From: VRUE01 sp963780815
GTDB lineage: Bacteria > Actinomycetota > Thermoleophilia > Solirubrobacterales > 70-9
Assembly (NCBI GenBank): GCA_963780815.1
Contig: CAWADG010000008.1
Span: forward strand, 1-64,000
Length of the DNA: 64,000 nucleotides
Direction: 5' to 3'
Positions 9,432 through 16,350 of this stretch are shown here, in pieces; positions within the stretch are counted from its first letter, which is position 1, and each line of letters opens with the position of its first letter. A program made the position numbers and the translations under genes. The notes beneath the pieces were generated by a model. That model was not told the DNA's origin. It ran no database searches and was given only the letters and a program-made list of their open reading frames with translations.

Positions 9432-9794
9432 CTAGGGCGAGGTGCCTAGGCCGAGGATGATTTCCAGCGCACGCTCGACCTCGGCCATGGTCGTGGGCTC
9501 GACCGTGCCGATGGGACGGAGCAGACGGCGACGGGCGACGCCGCGAATCGCGCGCGGGATCGCCGCGGAATTCGCATCGATGCCGGTCTCGGGAGCGAGC
9601 TGGGGTCGCAGGGCCGAGTGGGGAAGTGAGCTGGACAGCGGGACGACGAAGATCAGCTCGTGCTCCTCACCGGTGAGGAGCTCTTCGCCCGAGAGGACGA
9701 TTGCGGGCCGGTTCTTGCCCGGCTCTCCGCGCCGGGCCGCGCCGAAGGAGGTGAGCCAGATCTCGCCGCGCCGAGGATCAGTCGAGTCCGTCAC
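9432..9794 (-). CDS. MazF/PemK-family endoribonuclease toxin
   Basis: The 120-residue product begins VTDSTDPRRGEIWLTSF and contains RRGEPGKNRPAIVLSG and ELIFVVPLSSSLPHS, the conserved core strands of MazF-like mRNA interferases, with the PxRPxLVL-type motif as GKNRPAIVL. The GTG start at 9794 places its first codons inside the 3' end of the upstream antitoxin gene (17-bp overlap). An alternative start further out would read through the antitoxin in another frame and is unlikely. It would cleave RNA when free of its antitoxin. The pair lies downstream of a palindromic operator at 10026. Confidence 0.85.
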   Translation of the reverse strand: MTDSTDPRRGEIWLTSFGAARRGEPGKNRPAIVLSGEELLTGEEHELIFVVPLSSSLPHSALRPQLAPETGIDANSAAIPRAIRGVARRRLLRPIGTVEPTTMAEVERALEIILGLGTSP

Positions 9795-10011
9795 CCAGGG
9801 TCGCCTCCCACAGCTCGGACTCGGCGATGGCACGTGGGTCGCCTACTTCGGCTCTGGTCGCTTCGCGCTCTGAGCGCAACGCATCGGCGCGCTCGGCACG
9901 TCGGGCGAACTCGGTGAGGAGCGAGGAGAGCGAGACGCCGCGCTCGCGGGCGCGGGCGGCAAGTAGGTCGCGGGTCTCTCTGGGGACGCGGATTGTGGCG
10001 GTGGTGGACAT
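9778..10011 (-). CDS. Ribbon-helix-helix antitoxin
   Basis: The 77-residue protein starts MSTTATIRVPRETRDLLAAR, a ribbon-helix-helix strand and helix A, followed by GVSLSSLLTEFARRAERADA as helix B and an acidic C-terminal tail (GDPRAIAESELWEATLGDGL) suited to binding a toxin. The ATG at 10011 is preferred because the RHH fold begins there; the frame is open further upstream without natural sequence. A 17-bp near-perfect palindrome lies 14 bp upstream and is the likely autoregulatory operator. It overlaps the MazF-like gene by 17 bp. Confidence 0.85.
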   Translation of the reverse strand: MSTTATIRVPRETRDLLAARARERGVSLSSLLTEFARRAERADALRSEREATRAEVGDPRAIAESELWEATLGDGLD

Positions 10012-10025
10012 GTAGCTAGATAGTA

Positions 10026-10042
10026 GCGACATCTGATGTCGC
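10026..10042. promoter_or_regulatory. Palindromic operator of the RHH/MazF pair
   Basis: GCGACATC and GATGTCGC form a perfect inverted repeat around one central base, 14 bp upstream of the antitoxin start. RHH antitoxins usually repress their own operon through such sites. The site lies between the antitoxin gene and the end of the sigma-like gene at 10046. Confidence 0.6.
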
Positions 10043-10045
10043 CAT

Positions 10046-10600
10046 TCACCGGAGAGCCGCCCGGCCCTCGGAGATGCAGCGGTTGACCTTGGTGTAGGTC
10101 CAGTTGCGGAGGTCAGCGATCTCGCGGTAGCTGTAGCCGTAAGCGAAGAGGAGGAGGGCATCGCGCTCATCGGGCTTCAGCTGGGCAAGGAGAGAGCTTC
10201 GGCGGTAGAGCTCCTCGCGCTCGACGAGTCGGTCGGGGACGGGGGTCGAGTCGTCAGGGAACTGGGCGCTGAGGTCGATCGGGCTGCCGTCGGGCCTGTG
10301 GAAGTCCTCGAAGCCGCGCTCGCGGCGGCGGCTGGAGCGACGACGGATCGCCCAGGCCTCGCGCTTGATAGTCGTCTGCAGCCAGGCGAGCGGGTGATAG
10401 CGATCGTCGTAGCGCTCGAGAAAGAGCAGACAGGCGCGTTGGATCGCTTCCTCGGTGTCGTCGGGACGTTGGGCATGCTTCTCGGCCTGGCGACGGAGCT
10501 TCGAGGAGTGCTCGGCAATGAGTAGGGTGAGGATCTGGGCGCGACCCTCGGGGGGTCGAATTGGCTCATGCTCTTTCCGCATGTGGCAACGCGCAGACAT
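10046..10600 (-). CDS. ECF-like RNA polymerase sigma factor
   Basis: The 184-residue protein starts with ATG at 10600 behind GGGGAGGGGG. It has region 2 features (ILTLLIAEHSSKLRRQAEKH, DDTEEAIQRACLLFLERYDD, LAWLQTTIKREAWAIRRRSS) and a region 4 helix-turn-helix (LKPDERDALLLFAYGYSYRE, IADLRNWTYTKVNRCISEGR). No anti-sigma gene is adjacent. It lies 22 bp downstream of dprA in the same direction and probably forms an operon with it. It likely directs RNA polymerase to island promoters, but no matching promoter motif was identified. Confidence 0.8.
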   Translation of the reverse strand: MSARCHMRKEHEPIRPPEGRAQILTLLIAEHSSKLRRQAEKHAQRPDDTEEAIQRACLLFLERYDDRYHPLAWLQTTIKREAWAIRRRSSRRRERGFEDFHRPDGSPIDLSAQFPDDSTPVPDRLVEREELYRRSSLLAQLKPDERDALLLFAYGYSYREIADLRNWTYTKVNRCISEGRAALR

Positions 10601-10622
10601 CTGCTCACCCCCTCCCCGATGC

Positions 10623-11672
10623 TCAATCGCGATCGGGGACGTAGGAGGAAACGAGGTCGTGGAGGACGTCGGCCGGAACCCGGCCTTCGGTGATAAGGGT
10701 CTCGGCGTGGCGGCGGAGCTCGACGGGATCGGGCTCGGCATCGCGGAGGCGCCGCGCCCCGGGCCCGAGCATCGCGTCGAGGACGTCCTGGGCATCGCGG
10801 ACGACGCAGGCGCCGCCGGCGAGGAGGTGGTTGGAACCGGCCGAGAGCCTTGAGCCGACCGGGCCCGGCACCGCGCCGAGGTCACGACCGAGATCCGCGG
10901 CGAGGTCGGCCGTGATCAGCGAGCCCGACCGCTCCGCCGCCTCGACGACGACGGTCATCCCCGCCAGCGCCGCCATGATCCGGTTGCGCGCCGGGAAGGT
11001 CCAGCGCCAGGCGCCGGTTCCCGGCGGCAGCTCGGAGAGGACGAGGCCGTTCTCCTGGATCCGGCGCCAGAGGGAGCGGTGGGCGACCGGGTAGGAGACG
11101 TCGGGGCCGCAGCCGAGCACCGCGATGGTCAGCCCCGGCGCCTCGAGCCCACCGCGGTGGGCGCAGGCGTCGATCACGAAGGCGAGGCCGCTGACGACGA
11201 CCTGGCCGGACGCCGCAAGTTGACGGGAGAGCTCGCGGGCAACCTCGCGCCCGTAGGAGCTGGCGCGGCGAGCGCCGACGACCGTGACGGCCGCCTCGGG
11301 CTCCAACCGCGCCAGCAGATCGGTGTCGCCGCGGCCGATCAGCGCCCAGGGGGCGTCGGCGGCATCCTCGAGCCCGACGGGGTAGAGCCGGTCGTGCCTG
11401 CAGCAGGCCCAGCAATCGGCGGCGCGGAGGTCGGCCCGGAGCCGGCGCTCGGGAATCGCCTCCACCTTGGTCAGGATCCGGTCAGCGACCTGCGGCGCCG
11501 CCGCCGCGACGAGGTCCTCGTTCGATAGCCGCAGCAGTTCCGGCGAGCGCGATCCGGGGGCGCCGGTCGCGAGCTTTTCGATGTAGGGGGCGAGCCGTGC
11601 CAGGAGCCATGACCGGCGCAGGCAATCGGGCCACGCCTGCGGCCCTCTTCCTTTACTTGAGGCTGAGTTCAT
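10623..11672 (-). CDS. dprA: DprA/Smf-family DNA-processing protein
   Basis: The 349-residue protein has the extended Rossmann fold of DprA: AAVTVVGARRASSYGREVAR, then LAASGQVVVSGLAFVIDACA, AHRGGLEAPGLTIAVLGCG, LSELPPGTGAWRWTFPARNR, and VVEAAERSGSLITADLAADL. The usual SGxAxGID motif is altered to SGLAFVID. The C-terminal tail may be a short winged-helix-like segment. DprA loads RecA on incoming single-stranded DNA. In an island it may protect or process transferred single strands. The ATG at 11672 has AAAGGAG 9 nt upstream. It is followed at 22 bp by a sigma-like gene. A separate chromosomal dprA is expected but not in this window. Confidence 0.88.
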   Translation of the reverse strand: MNSASSKGRGPQAWPDCLRRSWLLARLAPYIEKLATGAPGSRSPELLRLSNEDLVAAAAPQVADRILTKVEAIPERRLRADLRAADCWACCRHDRLYPVGLEDAADAPWALIGRGDTDLLARLEPEAAVTVVGARRASSYGREVARELSRQLAASGQVVVSGLAFVIDACAHRGGLEAPGLTIAVLGCGPDVSYPVAHRSLWRRIQENGLVLSELPPGTGAWRWTFPARNRIMAALAGMTVVVEAAERSGSLITADLAADLGRDLGAVPGPVGSRLSAGSNHLLAGGACVVRDAQDVLDAMLGPGARRLRDAEPDPVELRRHAETLITEGRVPADVLHDLVSSYVPDRD

Positions 11673-11867
11673 TGCTCAGAGCTCCTTTGGTTCGTGGCCC
11701 GCTCGGACAGGGGGGCGGTGCCTGCGCAAGGCGCGCGCAGCGCGCGAAAAACGGAGGCCCGGCCCCGTGTCCAGATCGGCGGGCGTCGAGTTGAACGGGC
11801 TTCCCGGGGCGCATGGCGACAAGACGAAGCCAGGCCGGCCAAAGGGACAAGCCTGGAGATGCCGGGG

Positions 11868-12138
11868 TCAGTCGAGATCGGCGAGACCGAGGGCGATCCA
11901 GGGCAGCTCGTCGTTGATGAACGGCACCTCCGCCGGGGGCTTGCCCAGAGGGCCCGCTCGGCACGGCTGAAGCGGCCGGCCTGTGCGGCCTCACGTCGTT
12001 GCTCCGGGCTCATCGCTTCGAGGCGACGCTGGAAGGCGCGGCGCCGACGCGATCCGGTGATCGGGATCAGCTCCGCTGAAGGACGACTCTCCCCATCTGC
12101 GGTTGCAGGATCGGTTGATTGTGTAGCGGGCTCAGCCA
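11868..12138 (-). pseudogene. Small conserved hypothetical protein, one frameshift
   Basis: Translation from ATG at 12138 reads MAEPATQSTDPATADGESRP, then LIPITGSRRRRAFQRRLEAM, SPEQRREAAQAGRFSRAERA. After a shift near 11950 (run of five Cs) it ends EVPFINDELPWIALGLADLD. The length of 271 nt confirms one extra or missing base. The basic helical middle and acidic end suggest a small regulatory or DNA-associated protein. I have the impression that the ending is conserved in related bacteria but cannot verify it. Confidence 0.5.
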
Positions 12139-12180
12139 TCGGCGTTCTCCACAGTTCGCGGCGCCCGCCCAGCGCGGGAG

Positions 12181-12228
12181 CCGGTGCCCCGGTCAGGCAC
12201 GCGAAGCGTGCGAGGATCGGGGCACCGG
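12181..12228. repeat. Nested stem-loop with GCACGC/GCGTGC core
   Basis: Outer arms CCGGTGCCCCG (12181-12191) and CGGGGCACCGG (12218-12228) are perfectly complementary. An inner hairpin GCACGC-gaa-GCGTGC sits at 12197-12211. The inner core with its flanks, GGCACGCGAAGCGTGCGAG, recurs with one change near 20669. It lies upstream of the minus-strand gene at 12138 and may be a REP-like element or regulatory structure. Confidence 0.5.
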
Positions 12229-12387
12229 CGAGGGCCGAGGGGCGCGATGCGGGGGTCATCGGTGTGAGGACAAGACGGAACGCGAAGGGGTCGGAGGACA
12301 GTCCGAGGAAGTCTTCGAAGAGGGCGCCCGCGGACGTGGACAAAGGTAGGGACATTTTTTGCACAGAAATCTGATTTCTCCCTCTAG

Positions 12388-12450
12388 CATTTGGGATTGC
12401 TTGGCAAGGCATTGGGATTGCTTGGCAAGGCATTGGGATTGCTTGGCAAG
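12388..12450 (+). repeat. Three 21-bp tandem repeats before fic
   Basis: Three near-identical units of CATTGGGATTGCTTGGCAAG plus one base run head to tail and end at the GTG start of the Fic gene. The first unit has one extra T. They are also in frame with an upstream extension of fic (repeating HWDCLAR). The repeats are more AT-rich than the surroundings. Operator, iteron-like or slipped-strand origin are all possible. Confidence 0.75.
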
Positions 12451-12451
12451 C

Positions 12452-13607
12452 GTGGCGGACATAGCAAGGGACAGCGGGCGGCCCTTTCTGGAGTCGCATC
12501 GGTGGATCCGATTCGAACTCGACGTGAGTGGGATGCCGTGGCTGTTCTGGGAGCAGCTCGGCGAGGCGAAGTCGAAATGCCTGCATATCGAACGACACCG
12601 ATCCCGCCGGGGGGTGTCGGAGGAGCTGTCGTCGCTGTATCTGGCGAAGGGAGCGCTGGCTACCACGGCGATCGAGGGAAACACGCCGAGCGAGGAACAG
12701 GCCCTGCAGGCGGTCGAAGGCCAGCTGAAGCTGCGGGGCGATCTCCGCGGAGGTAAGGCAAAAGCGTGAGTTCAAGATCACGCCGCAGGGACTGGCGGAG
12801 CTGAACCGCCAGGTGCTGGAGGGACTGGAGCTGGATAAGGGAGTGGTGGCGGGCCGGCACCGAGAGGGCCGCGTGGTGGTCGGCAACGTCTATCGCGGGG
12901 CACCGACGGAGGACTACGAGTTCCTGGTCGAGCGGCTCTGCGAATGGCTAACGGCGAGGACTTCGAGCGCTGCGAGGACCGGCGCGAGACGTTCATGCGG
13001 GCCTTCCTGCGGGCGGTGCTGGCGCACGTATACATCGCCTGGATCCATCCTTTCGGTGACGGCAACGGGCGCGGTTGGTTGGGAGTCGGGGTGCTGACAG
13101 CGGCGGGGGTGCCGGCGATCTCGGCGCAGCTGCTCTCCAATCACTACAGCGCGACGCGGGATGCCTACTACCGGCAGCTGAGCCAGGCGAGTCGCTGGGG
13201 CGGCGAGCTGACGCCGTTCCTGCGCTACGCGGTGGAGCGGTTCGTCGAGGGACTCGAAGAGCAACTCGAAAGAGTGCGGCAGGTCAACTACATATCGGCC
13301 TGGCGCGAGTACGTCGACGAGCTCTTCGCCGGGCCCTCGACGACGGCGAAGCGACGACGGCGCGAGCTGGTGCTGGCGCTGCCGACCAAAGAGCCGGTGA
13401 AGCGAGCGGAGATCGAACGCCTGAGCCCAGAACTGGCGGCGCTCTATGCCGGCAAGCAGTCAAAGACCGTGACGCGAGACCTGAACGCGATCGAGGAGAT
13501 GGGCCTGATCGAGCGCGGGCGGAGGGGATTCGGCGAAGGCGGAGGTGATGCTGGGCTTCCTGCCGCCGGCGGTAGCCGGGGAGGAGGCGCCGCAGAAGAG
13601 CGACTGA
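12452..13607 (+). pseudogene. Fic-domain AMP-transferase, several frameshifts
   Basis: The joined reading gives a Fic protein. The N-terminal part is GRPFLESHRWIRFELDVSGM with KGALATTAIEGNTPSEEQ, which fits the (S/T)xxxE(G/N) autoinhibitory helix motif (TTAIEG). The middle is ITPQGLAELNRQVLEGLELD and VVVGNVYRGAPTEDYEFL. The catalytic motif is WIHPFGDGNGRGW, with the catalytic His; the usual second Arg is missing. A C-terminal winged-helix region reads SKTVTRDLNAIEEMGLIERG. Frames change near 12735, 12945 and 13530. The GTG at 12452 is chosen because family similarity starts there. Fic enzymes AMPylate proteins, and many work as toxins. Good codon quality between breaks suggests either recent inactivation or sequencing indels. 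Confidence 0.7.
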
Positions 13608-13628
13608 AGACTCGGCGCCGGGCGAGCT

Positions 13629-14051
13629 TCAAGCGCTGGCCTGGCCAGGCGTGTAGAGCTCCAAGGCATCGAGGGCGGCGGCGATTCGCCTGAAGTCGCG
13701 GTCGAGACTCCAGAGAGCGTGACCGGCACGCGCGGTGGCGATAGCGATCGCGAGGTCGGTGAGAGGCAGGGTCTGGCCGCCTCGACGAAGGCGACCGGCG
13801 AGGGCGCCAACTTCACGCCACGCGGCCGGGTCGAGCTGCGCCCAAGGCAAGGAGGACAATGTCTCGGAGAGACGCTCGGCCACCTCGCCCTCGGCTCCAG
13901 CCAAGAGCTCGGCGACGACGGGACCGCAGGTCGCGACCTCGCCGGCGTCGAGCAGCGGGGCCAGGCCGGCGGCCGGGCCGCCGCGGCCGCGGCGGGAAAA
14001 GTCGACCCAGACGGATGTATCGGGCAGGACCAGCTCGACGACCCGGCTCAG
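13629..14051 (-). CDS. VapC-like PIN-domain ribonuclease toxin
   Basis: The 140-residue frame contains the PIN core: LVLPDTSVWVDFSRRGRGG with the first catalytic Asp, CGPVVAELLAGAEGE with the conserved Glu, LPLTDLAIAIATARAGHALW with the third acidic residue, and SLDRDFRRIAAALDAL with the last. No ATG, GTG or TTG precedes the fold. The only candidate start is a CTG at 14051 overlapping the antitoxin stop as CTGA, which copies the usual ATGA/GTGA arrangement. Toxin of the vapB gene directly upstream; it would cleave tRNA or rRNA. Confidence 0.8.
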   Translation of the reverse strand: MSRVVELVLPDTSVWVDFSRRGRGGPAAGLAPLLDAGEVATCGPVVAELLAGAEGEVAERLSETLSSLPWAQLDPAAWREVGALAGRLRRGGQTLPLTDLAIAIATARAGHALWSLDRDFRRIAAALDALELYTPGQASA

Positions 14052-14251
14052 ACCCGCCGGTCGAGGGCGCGCAGCTCGGCGGAGACGTCTTCGATCTCGA
14101 TCTCGCCGGCGTTCTCGAGCAGCCAGTCGACGGCGCCGCGGCGGACGTGATCGGCGATCGCGGCCTCCACCGCCTTGGTCTTCGAGACGCCGGGATGGCG
14201 AGCCATGAGGGAGCGCATCAGGTGCTCGTCGAGGTCGAGGGTGGTTCGCAT
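14048..14251 (-). CDS. VapB-like antitoxin
   Basis: The 67-residue protein starts MRTTLDLDEHLMRSLMARHP, a typical VapB (DUF2191-like) ribbon-helix-helix start, followed by SKTKAVEAAIADHVRRGAVD and an acidic tail ELRALDRRV. It precedes and overlaps the PIN toxin. A perfect 16-bp palindrome covers the start codon itself, so autorepression and a leaderless or very short leader transcript are likely. Confidence 0.85.
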   Translation of the reverse strand: MRTTLDLDEHLMRSLMARHPGVSKTKAVEAAIADHVRRGAVDWLLENAGEIEIEDVSAELRALDRRV

Positions 14252-14266
14252 GCCATAATTATGGCA
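14251..14266. promoter_or_regulatory. Perfect palindrome at the vapB start
   Basis: TGCCATAATTATGGCA is a perfect 16-bp palindrome whose first base is the A of the vapB ATG on the minus strand. Its AT-rich centre contains TATAAT-like sequence. It is the probable operator and core promoter of the vapBC pair. Confidence 0.65.
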
Positions 14267-14800
14267 TAGCTATCGGTGGGCTATGCGGGTGCCTTCCCAA
14301 GACCGAGCCGGTCACCGCTTCCGCGGAGGCCCGTCCTCGGTGCCTCACCCTGCGGGTGAGGGGTCTGGTTGAGAGTGGCGCCGCCGGTGAAGGCGAGGCT
14401 GGCGCGGGCGAATCTGAAGTCAGCCAGTGAGAAGCCGCTGGGGGCGGGCCAAGCCGGCTTTAACGATTGCTGTGGCTTCATACCGTCCTCCCCCGAGGTG
14501 CCTTGTCTCGGGCTTCAGGTGGATCGAAGTGTCGATGTAACGGATCGCCGATTTCACGCCAAGTTGACCTAGCAGCGAGTGCGGCCTACTTGTGTCATGG
14601 AGAAGCAATCGAACCGCGAGCGCAAGCCGCTCTCACTCGTCCTCCGCCCCCGCCGGGCGCGGGAGCCGTTTCCCGACCCCCCCGCGCGGAGCGCGACCAT
14701 CGGGGACTCGGCGAGTTGCGGCGGCGGGGTGCCAACGGACATCCGAGAGCAAGACGGGCCCGGGCGGACGGTCGAGAAAGCGGGTTGAAAGGGAGGTGGT
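14267..14800. other. Intergenic stretch, no gene seen
   Basis: No frame has natural composition. Short hairpins occur (CTCACCC-tgc-GGGTGAG near 14343-14359). The segment separates the vapBC pair from the second nucleotidyltransferase module, which ends at 14801. Confidence 0.4.
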
Positions 14801-15313
14801 CTAGGTGTCGAGGCCCGGGATCGGGTCGATCGGCAGCTCGCCGTTGGCGCGCTCGAGCTTTTCCAAGTCGACCCGGTCACCAGGGCGTCCGGCGAGGCGC
14901 TTGAAGCCGACGAGGCTGCGTAGGGCGGCAACGCGAAATGGGTGGTCGCGCCAAGAGCCATCGATAGCCCGGGCGGCAACCGTCTCGTAGTCGAGCGGCG
15001 GCAGGCCGCCGCGCATGATGTCAATGACTCCGTGGAGGCTGTCGACCCGCAGGTGGTGGGCCCCGGCAACGTCCTCACCCTTCAGCACCTTTCCATCGCT
15101 GAAGCGAGTCGCGCCAATCAAGTCAAGGAAGCGGAGGATCGCTGCGTCGGTCTCGGGGCCATCGGGGACGAGAAGGTCGGAGTCCTTGGTGGCACGGAGG
15201 TAGCCATGGGCGATCACGGCGAAGCCGCCGATCACCACGTGCTGAAGGCCAGTCGCGTTGGCATCGGCGACGACGCCTGCGAGATCAGGCCCGCGGATCT
15301 CGCTGGGGGCCAT
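14801..15313 (-). CDS. Nucleotidyltransferase, second copy of the module
   Basis: The 170-residue protein has the family signature VVIGGFAVIAHGYLRATKDS with DLLVPDG giving the two Asp residues, then VDSLHGVIDIMRGGLPPLDY and VAALRSLVGFKRLAGRPGDR with the last motif VDLEKLERANGE. It is a distant paralogue of the protein at 7960-8436 and is likewise preceded by a small gene, here overlapping by 29 bp. The ATG at 15313 starts the natural sequence (MAPSEIRGPDLAGVVADANA). Activity on tRNA or a protein partner is possible; the target is unknown. Confidence 0.78.
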   Translation of the reverse strand: MAPSEIRGPDLAGVVADANATGLQHVVIGGFAVIAHGYLRATKDSDLLVPDGPETDAAILRFLDLIGATRFSDGKVLKGEDVAGAHHLRVDSLHGVIDIMRGGLPPLDYETVAARAIDGSWRDHPFRVAALRSLVGFKRLAGRPGDRVDLEKLERANGELPIDPIPGLDT

Positions 15314-15500
15314 GGCCGGCAGCTCGGACTGCGTGGTAGAACTCGAACGCCTGATCGCAGAGCTTCTGGCCGAGCTCCAGCCTCTCAGCGACCGAAAGCG
15401 AGGCCGCGAACTCGGCTTCTTGGCAATCCTCTTCCTCGTTGATCTTTGCCCACTCGGCCTCGTTACCGGGCGCGAGTAGGGGACGATCGCGTATCGCCAT
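15285..15500 (-). CDS. Small partner protein of the second nucleotidyltransferase
   Basis: The 71-residue protein starts MAIRDRPLLAPGNEAEWAKI and contains SLSVAERLELGQKLCDQAFE followed by FYHAVRAAG. The helical segment resembles the small partner at 8433-8600. The region around its ATG matches the other module in 18 of 19 bases, with a TACCAT box 7 nt before the start, pointing to leaderless transcription. It is a candidate antitoxin or regulator, inferred only from context. Confidence 0.6.
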   Translation of the reverse strand: MAIRDRPLLAPGNEAEWAKINEEEDCQEAEFAASLSVAERLELGQKLCDQAFEFYHAVRAAGHGPQRDPRA

Positions 15501-15680
15501 AGCGCCAATGGTACGGCGCGGAGAGGCGCGGAGTGCGGGCGTGGCGTTGCAGGGGGCGATGATGCTGGTGGCGCGGATTCTGGCGGGCCACCTGCAGCGG
15601 CGGAGGGCGGTAACGGCGGTGAAGGAGGCGCGGGCGGTTGCCGGGAGGTTTGCGGGAGACGTCGTGAAAGACGAAAAGCA

Positions 15681-15712
15681 AGTGCAGCACCGGGTTCTTG
15701 AGGTGCTACACT
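15681..15712. promoter_or_regulatory. Inverted-repeat operator before the second vapBC pair
   Basis: AGTGCAGCACC (15681-15691) and GGTGCTACACT (15702-15712) form an inverted repeat with 10 of 11 bases paired. The right arm carries TACACT, a plausible -10 box, and ends 6 bp before the antitoxin ATG, again suggesting leaderless transcription and autorepression. Confidence 0.6.
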
Positions 15713-15718
15713 TATGCC

Positions 15719-15973
15719 ATGCCGACGACGAAGCCGCGTTACACCGTGACGGACAGCGGCGAGGTCAGCGAGTTGCTCGATGAGGCACAACGCCGTTGGC
15801 CGGAGGTCAGCGATCGCAAGGAGCTTCTGCTGCGACTCGCGGCGGCGGGGCGAGAGGCAATCGAGCGCGAGGGGGCGGCGCGACGAGCCGCCGTCGCCGA
15901 GACGGCCGGCGCGCTGAGCGGCGTTTACGAGCCGGGCGAGCTGGAGCGGTTGCGAGAGGACTGGCAGAAGTGA
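15719..15973 (+). CDS. VapB-type antitoxin, second pair
   Basis: The 84-residue protein begins MPTTKPRYTVTDSGEVSELL and continues DEAQRRWPEVSDRKELLLRL, a CopG/RHH-like arrangement, with an Ala/Arg helix and the C-terminal ELERLREDWQK. The start at 15719 follows the operator-like repeat; an upstream in-frame ATG at 15698 lies inside that repeat and is less likely. It overlaps the PIN toxin gene by 4 bp (GTGA), so translation is coupled. Confidence 0.8.
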   Translation: MPTTKPRYTVTDSGEVSELLDEAQRRWPEVSDRKELLLRLAAAGREAIEREGAARRAAVAETAGALSGVYEPGELERLREDWQK

Positions 15974-16350
15974 TCGTCCTCGACGCGAGTGTCCTGATCG
16001 GGCACCTGGACGCTGGTGACCGGCACCACGCGAAAGCGACGGCGCTGCTGGAGGCGAGCGGGGCCGAGCCGCTGGGCGCCAGCGCGATCACGCTGGCAGA
16101 GACTCTGGTGGCGCCCGCCAGGGCGAACCGGCTGGCGGAGGCGGAGGCGGCGCTCGGGCGGATCGGCGTGGAAGAGCTGGACCTGGGCGCGCCGACCCGG
16201 CTCGCGCGGCTCCGTGCGGAGTCCGGGCGGAAGCTCCCCGATTGCTGCGTGCTGGTGGCGGCGCAGCAATACGACGGCTCGGTCGCGAGTTTCGATGCCG
16301 ACCTGCGGAAGGCGGCGCACGGGCTGGGGCTCGCCGTGATCGGCGAATAG
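15970..16350 (+). CDS. VapC-type PIN-domain toxin, second pair
   Basis: The 126-residue protein starts with GTG (VIVLDASVLIGHLDAGDRHH) and has the PIN pattern: first Asp in LDASVL, Glu in ITLAETLVAPARANRL, Asp in LPDCCVLVAAQQYDG and last Asp in VASFDADLRKAAHGLG. The GTGA overlap with the antitoxin fixes the start. It is a probable RNase inhibiting translation when released. It is unrelated in detail to the first VapC at 13629, so the island carries two independent pairs. Confidence 0.88.
   Translation: MIVLDASVLIGHLDAGDRHHAKATALLEASGAEPLGASAITLAETLVAPARANRLAEAEAALGRIGVEELDLGAPTRLARLRAESGRKLPDCCVLVAAQQYDGSVASFDADLRKAAHGLGLAVIGE

Noticed and set aside
11728..11755. GCGCGCGCAGCGCGCG followed by A run as a terminator
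   Set aside because: Low-complexity GC alternation with no gene ending at the right place on either strand; support too weak.
12388..12450. CRISPR array
   Set aside because: Three head-to-tail repeats without spacers and no cas genes; these are simple tandem repeats.
14369..14608. Short frames on both strands in the 14.3-14.6 kb gap
   Set aside because: No ribosome binding site and unnatural composition.
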